From the NCBI GenBank assembly GCA_017883205.1, contig JADGNZ010000030.1, positions 1-64,000 of the forward strand: 64,000 bases of DNA, given 5' to 3'. Below, in pieces: positions 52,734-61,901 of this stretch (the first letter of the stretch is position 1; each line of letters begins with the position of its first letter). The DNA is from Thermoanaerobaculia bacterium. Lineage in GTDB: Bacteria > Acidobacteriota > Thermoanaerobaculia > Gp7-AA8. The translations under genes and the position numbers were made by a program. The notes beneath the pieces were generated by a model, which was not told the DNA's origin, made no database searches, and saw only the letters and a program-made list of their open reading frames with translations.

Positions 52734-53777
52734 TCAGAATCCGCCGCCCGCCCCGGCGCCACCAAACGATTTGTCGGTCGGGCCTGCGGAGTCGGAGAGA
52801 TGAGGTCCGCCGGCGTCGTGCGAAGCGGCGGCCTGGCCGTGCGGCGCGATGGCGATGATGCCGCCGATCTGCATGGCCTCGTCGTACGCAGCGACGCGAA
52901 CGGGCGTGGTGACGAAGCCACTCGTGGCGCGTCGTAACGTGCGCGCGAGAACGGCACCTGCCGCGATGAACGCAAGGCCGAACGTGACCAGCTTTGCCTC
53001 CATCGGCAGGTTGATGCGATCCTGCAACTCGACGGCGACCAGGGCGAGCGAGATCGTTCCTGAGATGAGCAGCACGCGGTCGCGGAACCGGACTCCCATC
53101 GCCAGCAGCACGGCGGCGGTCGCGGCGAGGATCAGCGCAACAGGAACGCTGGCAGCGAAGTTGTGGAAGACCCGCATCAAGATCGTAGCCGTCCAGCCGG
53201 TCACCGGCATTGCCAGAGCGATCCCCGCGAAAAGCCATTCGGTCGTCGGCCGCTGCCACAGGCGGCGCATGGCCACCGCTGCCGCCAACGCCAGGACCGC
53301 GGCGACGATCATCGTCAGCGTCACAGCGTTCCATTTGGCTGCGACATAGGCGACCACGAGCATGACGGCGCAAACGCCGAAGAACGCATCGCGCATCCGC
53401 CAGCCGGCAAGCCCGGCTGCGAAGGCGAACACGAGAACCGCCTCGACTTTGCCAGAGCTCGGCAACGTGAAAATCAGGGCGAACGCGCCGGCGATCCAGA
53501 GCGTGGACTCGAGTCCGGTAGCGAAGAAGTGATACCGGCGGATGAGCCACTCCGCGGTTCCGATCGCAACGATGCCGGTGAGCCATGCCTTCGGCAGCGA
53601 GAGGATGGCGAAGAATCCGTAGAACGCCAGCACAGCGACGATCGCCAGAATCGAGAAGACGATGCGGAGCATCACGCCGTTGTGCCGCCACGGCGTTGCC
53701 GCTACGCCCTCGACGTGCAGACGGCGAAGCGCCTCCGTCCTCTCTTCTTCCACCGATGGCCCCGGGAACCAGTTCAT
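52734..53777 (-). CDS. Polytopic membrane protein with C-terminal Gly-rich tail
   Basis: A 347-residue membrane protein with about eight helices from about residue 37 to 285 (RIVFSILAIVAVLAFYGFFA first) and a C-terminal soluble tail ending GPTDKSFGGAGAGGGF. The Gly-rich end resembles that of DUF4401 or DUF2157 partner proteins. Its ATG overlaps the DUF2157-like gene's stop by four bases. Function unknown. Confidence 0.7.
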   Translation of the reverse strand: MNWFPGPSVEEERTEALRRLHVEGVAATPWRHNGVMLRIVFSILAIVAVLAFYGFFAILSLPKAWLTGIVAIGTAEWLIRRYHFFATGLESTLWIAGAFALIFTLPSSGKVEAVLVFAFAAGLAGWRMRDAFFGVCAVMLVVAYVAAKWNAVTLTMIVAAVLALAAAVAMRRLWQRPTTEWLFAGIALAMPVTGWTATILMRVFHNFAASVPVALILAATAAVLLAMGVRFRDRVLLISGTISLALVAVELQDRINLPMEAKLVTFGLAFIAAGAVLARTLRRATSGFVTTPVRVAAYDEAMQIGGIIAIAPHGQAAASHDAGGPHLSDSAGPTDKSFGGAGAGGGF

Positions 53778-54721
53778 GCCGCCGCCTTCTTCAGCCGTGC
53801 GTTCGAGATGAACAGCCCGGCGATCGCGGCGATGGTTGAGATGAGGAGATAGAACATGATGAACACCTCTTCATGGATCGCGCTGCAGACGGCGATATCG
53901 AGCGCGATCGTGCCGTAAACCCAGGCGTAGATGACGAACGCCACCGAGTTGGTGCGCCGCGCATAAATCGAAGAGGCGATGGCCAGCACGATCGCGATCG
54001 CGCACCCGAGGTAGCGCGTGGCGTCGTGCGCGGCAAGAGTCAGCGCGCCCCAGAACGCCAGATTCGCGACAGCGTTGTCGAACAGCGAACGGAAGGTCGT
54101 CGCCGGGCGGAGGCGCAGATCGATGACACGCCAGCCGGCGATGATCGCCGCGCAAACGAAGGCCCGTCCCGCAGTCGACACCGGCGCATCGAAGACCGTA
54201 TCGACGCTTCGGCGCTCGATACCCAGCCACGCCGCCAGCGACGCAATCGACAGCGAGAGAACGAGACGCGACTGAAAAAAGTATGCGGTGGCGCCGTGCA
54301 GCAACGCCAACAGCAGGAAGTGCCGTTGCCAGTTGTCACCGAGAAGGTGGAACTGACTCTCGATGTATCCGAGGTCCGCGCTGAGCAACAGCGCGGCCAG
54401 CAGGAGCACGTACTCATCGATCAAACCCGCCTGCTGCTTGCGTTTCCAGAACGCCCAGGCGTAGCAGGCGGCCGCCGCGATCCCGATTCCGCCGGCGATG
54501 GCGAACGGGCCAAGGTCGTCGAGATGCTTTGAGATGAGAACGCCAACGCCGATGGAGACGATCATCACGCCTAGCCATGTCAGCAGGCGCAGCTCGGCGT
54601 AAACGCTGACGATGTCGCGGCGCTCGGTGGCAATGAGTTGCGTGAATGGTCCGGGGCTGGGCGCGCCTTCAATTACCGGGCGGTCGCGCAGTCGGATCAG
54701 TTCCGGTTCGAGGGAAATCAC
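53774..54721 (-). CDS. DUF2157-like membrane protein
   Basis: A 315-residue polytopic protein with about nine helices. The N-terminal soluble stretch and the first helices (LTWLGVMIVSIGVGVLISKH) resemble DUF2157 proteins, which often pair with a DUF4401 gene downstream, as here. It ends SNARLKKAAA, overlapping the next start. Role unknown; an envelope function is likely. Confidence 0.7.
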   Translation of the reverse strand: MISLEPELIRLRDRPVIEGAPSPGPFTQLIATERRDIVSVYAELRLLTWLGVMIVSIGVGVLISKHLDDLGPFAIAGGIGIAAAACYAWAFWKRKQQAGLIDEYVLLLAALLLSADLGYIESQFHLLGDNWQRHFLLLALLHGATAYFFQSRLVLSLSIASLAAWLGIERRSVDTVFDAPVSTAGRAFVCAAIIAGWRVIDLRLRPATTFRSLFDNAVANLAFWGALTLAAHDATRYLGCAIAIVLAIASSIYARRTNSVAFVIYAWVYGTIALDIAVCSAIHEEVFIMFYLLISTIAAIAGLFISNARLKKAAA

Positions 54722-54771
54722 GCGAAGATTCTACGCTGCGATGCGCGAAAGACGCCGATCATCGCTCTTCC

Positions 54772-55725
54772 TCACACCACGTACGCCACTGCAAACCCGA
54801 CCTGCGCGGCCATCATCATCAAGTACATGTGGCGCCATGACGGATGGTTCTCGGTTGCGGTGAGCTCGTCGGGATTGCGGACGATCAGCCAGACGGTGTA
54901 GGCGCCCCAGATCGCGAGGGCGATGCCGAGAATGGTGAGGAACGTGCCGTTGCCGGTGAGGATGTGGGTGGCGGCGCCGAGCGGCATGAGCAGCCAGGGG
55001 AAGATGAAGAATGGCGCGATCATCCAGGCCGCGCGCTTCACTCCGAACGCTATCGGAAGGGTGCGGCAGCCGCCGGCGCGGTCGCCTTCGATGTCGCTGA
55101 AATCCTTGGTCGATGCGGCGCCGAGGAGGAAGAACATGAAGACGGAGCCAATGAACCACGGCTCGAGCGTCGTTGCGTGCGCGACCATCGTCCAGCCGGC
55201 CACTTTCAGCAGGCAGCCGCGCGGAATGGCGATCGTCAGATTCGCGCCGATCGGATGCGCCTTCGTCCTGCCAAGCGCGGGGACGGAGTAGACGAACGTC
55301 GAGATGAAGGCGATGAGATAGATGCCGATGCACTCGTGCCACGGCAGCGGCGCAAAGAACTTCGCGTGCCATGTGGTGTAGGGATAGACGACCACGAGCC
55401 ACGTCGGGATGAGGCCGAGCGCGTATATGATCCAGGTGAAGATCCACGCGCCGCGGATGGAGACCTCGCCGGTGACGAGTGGCCGCTTCGGCTTGTTGAT
55501 GCGATCGATCTCGAGGTCGTAGATCTGGTTGAGTGAGTTGTTCGCCGCGTTCAGCAGCGACGCGCAGAGCGACCCGAGGACGATGGTCCAGATCACGGAT
55601 GAGGTCAGCGCGCGCGTGGGATCGGGATTGTGCGCGGATCCCCACGCGCAGACCGCTCCGGAGACGATGCCGAGGAGCGGAGGAAGAAGCGTGAAGGGAC
55701 GGGCGAGAGCGATGTAGTGCTTCAC
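54772..55725 (-). CDS. UbiA-family prenyltransferase
   Basis: A 317-residue integral-membrane enzyme joining a prenyl diphosphate to an aromatic or polar acceptor. The two Asp motifs are NQIYDLEIDRINKPKRPL and DFSDIEGDRAGG, with about eight helices. Chlorophyll synthase-, UbiA- and DGGGP synthase-like enzymes share the pattern; specificity cannot be set here. It may belong with menaquinone or isoprenoid metabolism. Confidence 0.88.
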   Translation of the reverse strand: MKHYIALARPFTLLPPLLGIVSGAVCAWGSAHNPDPTRALTSSVIWTIVLGSLCASLLNAANNSLNQIYDLEIDRINKPKRPLVTGEVSIRGAWIFTWIIYALGLIPTWLVVVYPYTTWHAKFFAPLPWHECIGIYLIAFISTFVYSVPALGRTKAHPIGANLTIAIPRGCLLKVAGWTMVAHATTLEPWFIGSVFMFFLLGAASTKDFSDIEGDRAGGCRTLPIAFGVKRAAWMIAPFFIFPWLLMPLGAATHILTGNGTFLTILGIALAIWGAYTVWLIVRNPDELTATENHPSWRHMYLMMMAAQVGFAVAYVV

Positions 55726-55756
55726 GGGGTGGGAGTGTACGCGACTGCCTTAAACC

Positions 55757-55810
55757 GTTTCACGCGGAGATGCGGAGAAAACCTCCGCGCCCTCCGCGTC
55801 TCCGCGTGAA
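55757..55810. repeat. Dispersed CACGCGGAG hairpin, copy D
   Basis: TTTCACGCGGAGATGCGGAG to CTCCGCGTCTCCGCGTGAA in the gap between the UbiA and NYN genes, same family as copies A-C. Being at a divergent junction it cannot be a terminator for both. Confidence 0.6.
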
Positions 55811-55889
55811 CGATCATTCTCTCAATCGGAGCGTACCCCTGTTGGGAATTGAAATCCCCATTCGGTGTTAGTCTGCCGGAGCAACACCG

Positions 55890-56723
55890 ATGAGCCGCAA
55901 GCCAAACTTCGAAAACGATGCGGCCGAGGACGACGGGAACGTCGGATCGCCGCCATCGAGAAGCAGCATGAACGAAAGCAAAATCGCCCTTTTCATCGAC
56001 TTCGAGAACATCGCCATCGGCGTGGCCGACGCCAAGTTCAAGAAATTCGAAGTAGCCCTTCTTCTGGAGCGCCTGCTGGAGAAGGGAAAGATCGTCGTCA
56101 AACGCGCCTACTCCGACTGGGACAAGTTCCCCGATTACAAGCGCGAGCTGCACGAAGCGGCCATCGAGCTGATCGAGATTCCGGGCCGCGTCTATTCGGG
56201 CAAGAACTCCGCCGACATCCGCATGGTCGTCGACGCCATGGACATGGCCTGGTCGAAGGATCACATCAACATCTTCGTCGTGGCGTCCGGCGATTCCGAT
56301 TTCTCCCCGCTCGTTTCGAAGCTGAAAGAGAACGACAAGCACGTCATCGGCGTCGGCGTGAAGAACTCATCGAGCGATCTGCTGATCGACAACTGCGACG
56401 AGTTCATCTTCTACGAGGACCTCGTGCGCGGCACGAAGGCGCCGTCGAACGTGACGTTCAAGGATAAAAAGCAAGGGGAAGTTTTCAAGCTCCTCATCGA
56501 TTCGATCAAGGCCCTCATGCGCGAGAACAAAGAGATCCTATGGGGCTCGATGGTCAAGCAGACGATGCAGCGCAAGAAGCCGACGTTCAACGAGGAGTAC
56601 TACGGCTACAACACGTTCAGCGATCTCCTCGAGGACGCGCAGAAGAACGACATCATCAAGATCAAGAAGGACGTGAAGAGCGGCTCGTACGTGATCACGG
56701 GATTCGCGCAGCCGACGCCGTAG
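55890..56723 (+). CDS. NYN-domain protein with C-terminal LOTUS/OST-HTH domain
   Basis: A 277-residue protein: N-terminal low-complexity stretch, then a PIN-like NYN nuclease domain (ALFIDFENIAIG with D37, NSADIRMVVDAMDMA near 107-120, VASGDSDFSPL with D135 and D137) and a C-terminal LOTUS domain (about 200-272, LLIDSIKALMRENKEILWGS, YGYNTFSDLLEDAQKND). The catalytic Asp residues are intact, so RNA cleavage is likely. GGAG precedes the ATG by eight bases. NYN-LOTUS proteins occur widely in bacteria; their targets are unknown. Confidence 0.88.
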   Translation: MSRKPNFENDAAEDDGNVGSPPSRSSMNESKIALFIDFENIAIGVADAKFKKFEVALLLERLLEKGKIVVKRAYSDWDKFPDYKRELHEAAIELIEIPGRVYSGKNSADIRMVVDAMDMAWSKDHINIFVVASGDSDFSPLVSKLKENDKHVIGVGVKNSSSDLLIDNCDEFIFYEDLVRGTKAPSNVTFKDKKQGEVFKLLIDSIKALMRENKEILWGSMVKQTMQRKKPTFNEEYYGYNTFSDLLEDAQKNDIIKIKKDVKSGSYVITGFAQPTP

Positions 56724-56726
56724 CGG

Positions 56727-56912
56727 CTATCCACCGTCCTCCTTCTTCCTCGTCGCGAAGAACCACACCGCGATGACCAGCAGCACGACGCCGAAGAACA
56801 ATGAGTGCGTCGCCGTGCTCACGAGGCGCATAGCCGCCCGCAGCGCCAGGCCGCCGAAAAGAATGGCGACAACGGCGGCGATGGCCAGTTTGACGGTGTT
56901 CGAGGATTTCAA
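56727..56912 (-). CDS. Small two-helix membrane protein
   Basis: A 61-residue protein from a TTG at 56912 (MKSSNTVKLAIAAVVAILFG) with two predicted helices (about 8-28 and 35-53) and a charged end ATRKKEDGG. No family recognised. The start is uncertain; a further upstream reading would cross the start of the divergent gene at 56940. Confidence 0.55.
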   Translation of the reverse strand: MKSSNTVKLAIAAVVAILFGGLALRAAMRLVSTATHSLFFGVVLLVIAVWFFATRKKEDGG

Positions 56913-56939
56913 TCGGCCGTGAGAATAGACTAGATCGCC

Positions 56940-57260
56940 ATGCGAACGATTGCTCTCGCCCTCCTGCTCACGCTCGCCTGCGGCAAGGCGAAGATCGACA
57001 ACGCCTCCAAGCCGCTCTCGGTTCCAGGCGAGAAGGTCTATGCGATGCACGGCAAGATCGTGGGACGCGACACGAAAGAAAACGCCCTGACGCTCGATCA
57101 CCAGGCCATCCCCGGCTACATGGAAGCGATGACGATGGACTACATCGTACGAGGGGCGAAGGTGGAGTCGCTGCCGCCGAACGGCTCAACGATCGACGCG
57201 AAGCTGCATGTCACGGACGAGAAGGGGATCTGGATTACGGACGTGGTGAAGAGTCCGTGA
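56940..57260 (+). CDS. CusF-like copper-binding lipoprotein
   Basis: A 106-residue predicted lipoprotein: MRTIALALLLTLACGKAKID with lipobox LTLAC, then a CusF_Ec-type OB-fold domain: YAMHGKIVGRDTKENALTLD, HQAIPGYMEAMTMDYIV with the His and two Met of the copper site. It probably carries copper in the periplasm or links to a Cu/Zn system elsewhere. Its 3' end overlaps the convergent gene at 57186 by 75 bases. Confidence 0.8.
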   Translation: MRTIALALLLTLACGKAKIDNASKPLSVPGEKVYAMHGKIVGRDTKENALTLDHQAIPGYMEAMTMDYIVRGAKVESLPPNGSTIDAKLHVTDEKGIWITDVVKSP

Positions 57261-57839
57261 GCTCGTCCTCCGGCGATGCAGCGGCCGGTCATCGGAGAGC
57301 AGCGGCGGCAACGCGGCATCAGGCGGTTTCCCGCTGACGCCTTTTGTGAAGATCGCCACCGCGCGCAGGTACTTGCGCAGGCGAGGCATCATGGCGATGC
57401 CGGTCTCGATGAGGTGCGAGACCGGCTCGAACAGCCGATCGGCAACGGCGACGGCGTGATCAACCGGCCTCACGATTGTGCGCCCGCCAAGGATCAGCCT
57501 TGCCAGCGCCGCAACCTTCCGCTCGTGCACCCGATCGCAGAAGACGACGAACCGCGCCACGGCTCCGGCGTGATGTTCGGCCAGCCCACGCGCAAAGATC
57601 AGATTCTCCAGCGTCGTCATGGCGTGCTCTTCGAGGACAACCTGCGGTGTCTGCAGAATCCCGCGAAGCTGCCGGGCCATTACCCACGCCTCGGAATGCG
57701 GCGATCGGGGCGATGTGCGTCCGCCGGACAGAATCACGAAATCGAGATTCTCACGTGCGATGAGCGGCGCAACCGACGTTACGTAGCCGGGTAACTCGTC
57801 GTTGAGATCATAGCCGCAGACAATCCCGACCGAACGCAT
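57186..57839 (-). CDS. DUF218/YdcF-like protein
   Basis: A 217-residue protein with the DUF218 pattern: VILSGGRTSPRSPHSEAWVM, VLEEHAMTTLENLIFARGLA, ARFVVFCDRVHERKVAALAR. The family includes SanA and ElyC-type envelope proteins. No signal peptide is visible, and the C-terminal 40 residues (Arg-rich) overlap the convergent gene, so the true stop may be earlier in related genomes. A gap of 113 bp to moeA follows on the same strand. Confidence 0.72.
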   Translation of the reverse strand: MRSVGIVCGYDLNDELPGYVTSVAPLIARENLDFVILSGGRTSPRSPHSEAWVMARQLRGILQTPQVVLEEHAMTTLENLIFARGLAEHHAGAVARFVVFCDRVHERKVAALARLILGGRTIVRPVDHAVAVADRLFEPVSHLIETGIAMMPRLRKYLRAVAIFTKGVSGKPPDAALPPLLSDDRPLHRRRTSSRTLHHVRNPDPLLVRDMQLRVDR

Positions 57840-57952
57840 ATCGCTAGCCCCCTGCCGCGCGATTCACGCTAAATGCGTGGGGTACGAATGAGGTTGTGCG
57901 TTCGTTGAAGTGTTGACAGAAACAGATTCGCCAGTCACCCTGGAGCGAGTAT

Positions 57953-59209
57953 TTACGACTGCACCGGGCCCACCAGCACCGTAGGGATCAGCGTCCCTGC
58001 TTCCACCACCGTGACTCCTGTCTCCACGATCACGAGTCCGTTCGCCTGTACCATCGACGTGGACACGCCCGATCCCTGCGACGTCATCGGCTCGGAGACC
58101 AGCTCGCCGTCGCGGGCCAGTACTCGAACGCGCATGTAGTTTCGCCGGTCGCCGCGCGATTTCAGCGATGCCATCACGCGCGTCTGCACGATTGGCGGAA
58201 GCAGATTCTCCTTCTGCCCCATCGCCTTCCGGATCGCCGGTGCGATGAAAAGAAGAAACGAGACCATGCACGAGACTGGGTTACCGGGAAGTCCGAAATA
58301 GAGCCGGCCGCGCAGCCGCGAAAGGACGACCGGCTTGCCGGGCTTCATCGCCACCTGCCAGAACTTCGTTTCGGCACCGAGCGCGTCGAGAGCGTCCTTC
58401 ACGAAGTCGTAGGCGCCGACAGACACGCCACCGGACGAGATGACGAAATCGGACGCGAGCGCCGACTCGATCGCCGCGATCGTTGCCTCGCGCGTGTCGC
58501 GCACGATGCCGATCATCCGCGGAATCGCACCCGCTTCGCGCGTCAAAGCAGCGAGCGAGTAGGAATTCGAATTGACGACCTTGCCCGGCGTCACCGTATC
58601 GCCGACGTCGATGATCTCGTCGCCAGTCGAGAGGATGGCCACCGTTGGCCGGCGCCCGACGCGTACCGACGTCTTCTGCACGCCCGCCAGCACGCCGACT
58701 TCTGCGGCATGAAGCGGTGTGCCGTCGCGCAGGACGACGTCGCCGAGGTGCATGTCCTCACCACGCTTGCGAATGTTCGTCCCGCGCCGCAACGGCCGGA
58801 ACACGCGAACGACGTCGCTGCCGGCGTCGGTGATCTCGACATGCGCGACGGTGTCCGCGCCATCCGGCATGAGCGCGCCGGTCATGATACGGATGGCCGT
58901 CCCCGCCTCGACGTGCCGCGCAGCGACAGTCCCCGCCGGCAGGTCTTCAACCACCTTCAACAGAACTGGCGTGCCATCCGACGCCTCCGCGATGTCCTCG
59001 GCACGCACCGCGTAGCCATCCATCGCCGTGTTGTCCTTCTGCGGCACGTCGTACGTCGCCTGCACGTCCTCGCGCAGAACACGCCCATGCGCCTCGGTGA
59101 ACGCCACCACCTCATCGTCGAGCGCCTGCACTTCCGCGAGCACGCGCTCCTGCGCCTCTTCGACCGCAATCATCCGCTCGCCTGCGCGTGGTGTCTGGAA
59201 GGTGGTCAT
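57953..59209 (-). CDS. moeA: Molybdopterin molybdotransferase
   Basis: Inserts molybdate into molybdopterin. The 418-residue product has the N-terminal domain (DVPQKDNTAMDGYAVRAED, RIMTGALMPDGADTVAHVE), the MPT-binding domain (VAILSTGDEIIDVGD, SSGGVSVGAYDFVKDAL, MKPGKPVVLSRL, YFGLPGNPVSCMVSFLLFI) and a C-terminal domain. The ATG at 59209 follows GGGAGGATC and overlaps the upstream gene's stop by four bases. Confidence 0.95.
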   Translation of the reverse strand: MTTFQTPRAGERMIAVEEAQERVLAEVQALDDEVVAFTEAHGRVLREDVQATYDVPQKDNTAMDGYAVRAEDIAEASDGTPVLLKVVEDLPAGTVAARHVEAGTAIRIMTGALMPDGADTVAHVEITDAGSDVVRVFRPLRRGTNIRKRGEDMHLGDVVLRDGTPLHAAEVGVLAGVQKTSVRVGRRPTVAILSTGDEIIDVGDTVTPGKVVNSNSYSLAALTREAGAIPRMIGIVRDTREATIAAIESALASDFVISSGGVSVGAYDFVKDALDALGAETKFWQVAMKPGKPVVLSRLRGRLYFGLPGNPVSCMVSFLLFIAPAIRKAMGQKENLLPPIVQTRVMASLKSRGDRRNYMRVRVLARDGELVSEPMTSQGSGVSTSMVQANGLVIVETGVTVVEAGTLIPTVLVGPVQS

Positions 59210-60873
59210 GATCCTCCCTCAGTGGCCTTCCGCATCTGCCACAGCAAATGGCTGAGATGCGATCTTCGCGATTCGCCCGTCGTCACGATCAGGAGCTTCG
59301 TGATCTTCAGTTCCAGCGGGTCGGTCAGGAGGAGGATCAGCATCTCGCGGAGGAAGTTGGTGTTCAGGGTGACGTCGTTGTCGGTGCCGACGCCGAGGCG
59401 CAGGCCTTTCTTTTCCCACCAGGAGAAGGGGTGGTCTTTGTAATCGGAGATGGCGCCGGTCAGTTTCTTGTTCGATGACGGCAGCGAGACCAGCGTCAGG
59501 CGTTTGTCGATCATCCGGTTGAGGACGTCGTGCTGGTAGTGCTCGACTTCGCGGGCGTGATGGAACTTCGTCTTCGTCGCCAGCGTGGCTTCGTAGTCGG
59601 TGAGCGGCTGGCCGCGCAGGAGTTTTTCGCGGATGGCGTCGCGGCCGCTCCAGTCCATGTCGAGGAGCTCGTCGTGCTCGCGGGTACCGTGGGCGACCGG
59701 CTCGCCGCGGCCGTTCGCGGTGAGGACGCGCTGGAGCATGCGGTGGAAGTAGAAGTTGGGATTGATGCCGAGGGAGAGACCGTGCTCGATGGCATCGACG
59801 TACCAGATGTTCATGGCGTTATCGACGGCCTGGATGCCCTGCCGCAGCGTGTTCCACGTCTCGCCATGATGGCTGCGCGTACGGAAGCCGTACGCCTGCA
59901 GTTTGCGGAAGCCGACGCGCATCTCCTGGAAGTGCGCCTTCCGATAGAACCCGCGCTCGTTGCCGACCGTGTCGACCTCGGTGACGATGTCGCGCAGCTC
60001 GGGATGTTTCTTCAGGAGCTCGATGATCTGCTGCACCTGATCGTCAAAACTGGCTCGCTTCGTCGGATAGCGCGTGGCGTCGTAGAAGCCGGGCTCCTTG
60101 CGAAAGCTCGGCGAAAGGATGAAGCGGAACGCTGGCACTTCGCTCTGGAAACTGCGGAATCCTTCGTACAACCCCAGCATCACATCCTCGGCGGTCAAAT
60201 CGCTGATGCCGGGAATCTGTTCCGAAGAGTCGGTAGTCTCGCGGAAGAGCGTGAACTTCAGCCGGATCGAGCCGACGTTGGCGTCCCGAAAGAGACGTTT
60301 GGCCATGTGGTACGCGGCATCGCGATGCGCTTCGCGTGACGTGAGAACGAGCTTGGCGAGGTAGAGGATCTTGAGATAGCGGTCGAAGCGATCGTCATCG
60401 CCGAGGCGGATCAGCCGATCGACATCGGCAGCGCTGGTGATTGGAAGCGCGTCCGGTCCGTAGACCTCTGCGATCTTCGCCTCGTACATCGCGCGCTGCG
60501 GGCCATCGAGAAGCGGCGCGAGGCGCGGCCAGATGAAGTCGGCGTCGAGCGAACCGGTGAGGTGAATGTGCTCGTCGCGAAACGGAATCGGGAAGGCACG
60601 GAAGAAATCGGCGAGTGACCGCGCCACGGCGTGGGTAAGGAGCGATTCAATCGGCGCGGCGTCGACGCGGAAGCTGCCGAGGAGCTCGCGGAATTCGCGG
60701 ATCTCGTGCGCGAGTAAGACGTCTGCGTCGAGTTGCGGCGCATGCTCGGCAAGCGCCAGCGTGTCAGCGAGCGACAAGCCGCTCGTTTCGCTGATGAGCT
60801 GCGTAAAGAATTTCGTCAGCCGCGGAACGACTTCCATGCCACGCATGCTATCGCGGGCGGCAAGCGCGGGCAC
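59206..60873 (-). CDS. Metal-dependent deaminase-family protein (adenosine/AMP deaminase fold)
   Basis: A 555-residue protein of the adenosine/AMP deaminase superfamily. Metal motif DEHIHLTGSLDADFIW, catalytic Glu in SHHGETWNTLR, His in IEHGLSLGINPN, and the final Asp region in LRLGVGTDNDVTLNTNF, where TDND replaces the usual TDDP. Longer than typical adenosine deaminases (330-370 residues) by about 190, with inserts after the first motif. Start at a GTG directly after the upstream stop, with ATGs at 60846 and 60837 as alternatives. Substrate unknown. Confidence 0.75.
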   Translation of the reverse strand: MPALAARDSMRGMEVVPRLTKFFTQLISETSGLSLADTLALAEHAPQLDADVLLAHEIREFRELLGSFRVDAAPIESLLTHAVARSLADFFRAFPIPFRDEHIHLTGSLDADFIWPRLAPLLDGPQRAMYEAKIAEVYGPDALPITSAADVDRLIRLGDDDRFDRYLKILYLAKLVLTSREAHRDAAYHMAKRLFRDANVGSIRLKFTLFRETTDSSEQIPGISDLTAEDVMLGLYEGFRSFQSEVPAFRFILSPSFRKEPGFYDATRYPTKRASFDDQVQQIIELLKKHPELRDIVTEVDTVGNERGFYRKAHFQEMRVGFRKLQAYGFRTRSHHGETWNTLRQGIQAVDNAMNIWYVDAIEHGLSLGINPNFYFHRMLQRVLTANGRGEPVAHGTREHDELLDMDWSGRDAIREKLLRGQPLTDYEATLATKTKFHHAREVEHYQHDVLNRMIDKRLTLVSLPSSNKKLTGAISDYKDHPFSWWEKKGLRLGVGTDNDVTLNTNFLREMLILLLTDPLELKITKLLIVTTGESRRSHLSHLLWQMRKATEGGS

Positions 60874-61215
60874 TCACTCGGGATCGGGCTCCTTGGGATT
60901 GCGCAACGCGAGCTCGCGCACGATGCGCGTCATCTCGCTCTCCATCCGTCGGAAGCGCACGTACACCGCGAAGAAGCCGACGAACATGCCGAGGATCGCC
61001 AGGTAGAAAACGAGATCCGCGCCGCGCGCGATGCCGAGGACATGCGCGACACGCACCGTGATCTGCGGCCATGCGATCGCGACCGCGGCGCCGATCCACA
61101 GGAGCGACCAGGCGAAGGCGACGCGGAAGGAGGCTTGGCGCCGCAGCCGGAACGAGATCGTCGCGGCCAGCGCGAGGCCGAGGAAGACGAAGGCGGAAAT
61201 CTGAAATGTGGTCAT
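60874..61215 (-). CDS. DUF2304-family membrane protein
   Basis: A 113-residue protein from ATG at 61215 (MTTFQISAFVFLGLALAATI) with three helices: DUF2304 proteins accompany polyprenol-phosphate sugar transferases, as here, and may act with the GT2 in flipping or elongating a sugar carrier. Overlaps the GT2 stop by four bases. Confidence 0.85.
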   Translation of the reverse strand: MTTFQISAFVFLGLALAATISFRLRRQASFRVAFAWSLLWIGAAVAIAWPQITVRVAHVLGIARGADLVFYLAILGMFVGFFAVYVRFRRMESEMTRIVRELALRNPKEPDPE

Positions 61216-61901
61216 CGCAGCCAGCGCCCCCAAAGATAATCCAACAACACGCGGAAGGCTCCGAGGCCAGTCTGTCCTTTGCGCTTCGAGTAGTCGGTGT
61301 AACGCACGTGGACGGGCACCTCGACGCAGCGCGCGCCGTGCACGGCCACCTGATCGACGATCTCGCTAGCGTGGGCCATCCGGTCGAGGCGGATCTCAAG
61401 GCGCGACGCCGCGGCGCGAGTGAACGCACGCAGCCCGTTGTGCGCGTCCGTCACGCGCGCGCCTGAGGTCATGCGCGTGAACGCGGTCGCGGCACGAAGC
61501 AGGAGGCCGCGCAACGCGGACATGTTCTCCGTCGAGCCGAGGAAGCGGGAGCCGAGCACGACGTCAGCGCGCCCTTCCTCGATTGGCGCGACGAGTGTCG
61601 CGACATCCTCGGCGCGATGCTGGCCGTCGCTGTCGAAGGTCACGACGATCTGCGCACCGCGTCGCAGCGCATGCGTGATCCCGGTCTGCAATGCCGCACC
61701 CTGGCCGCGATTGACGGCGTGCCGCAGCACCGTCGCTCCGCTCTGCCGCGCCACAGAGGCGGTTTCGTCGCGCGACCCGTCGTCGACGACGATCACGTGC
61801 GGCCAGAGCGCCTTCAGCTCCGCCACGACCGCGCCGATGGCGCGCTCCTCGTTGAACGCCGGAATGACGATGAACGTCGTGTCCTTCACGACGCCCGTCA
61901 T
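61212..61901 (-). CDS. Glycosyltransferase family 2, DPM1-like
   Basis: A 229-residue GT-A transferase: FIVIPAFNEERAIGAVVAEL, IVVDDGSRDETASVAR, NRGQGAALQTGITHAL, VTFDSDGQHRAEDV (the DxD-type metal site), VVLGSRFLG and MTSGARVTDAHNGLRAFTR. It resembles dolichol-phosphate mannose or undecaprenyl-phosphate sugar synthases lacking their membrane domain. It overlaps both neighbours by four bases. Confidence 0.9.
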   Translation of the reverse strand: MTGVVKDTTFIVIPAFNEERAIGAVVAELKALWPHVIVVDDGSRDETASVARQSGATVLRHAVNRGQGAALQTGITHALRRGAQIVVTFDSDGQHRAEDVATLVAPIEEGRADVVLGSRFLGSTENMSALRGLLLRAATAFTRMTSGARVTDAHNGLRAFTRAAASRLEIRLDRMAHASEIVDQVAVHGARCVEVPVHVRYTDYSKRKGQTGLGAFRVLLDYLWGRWLR

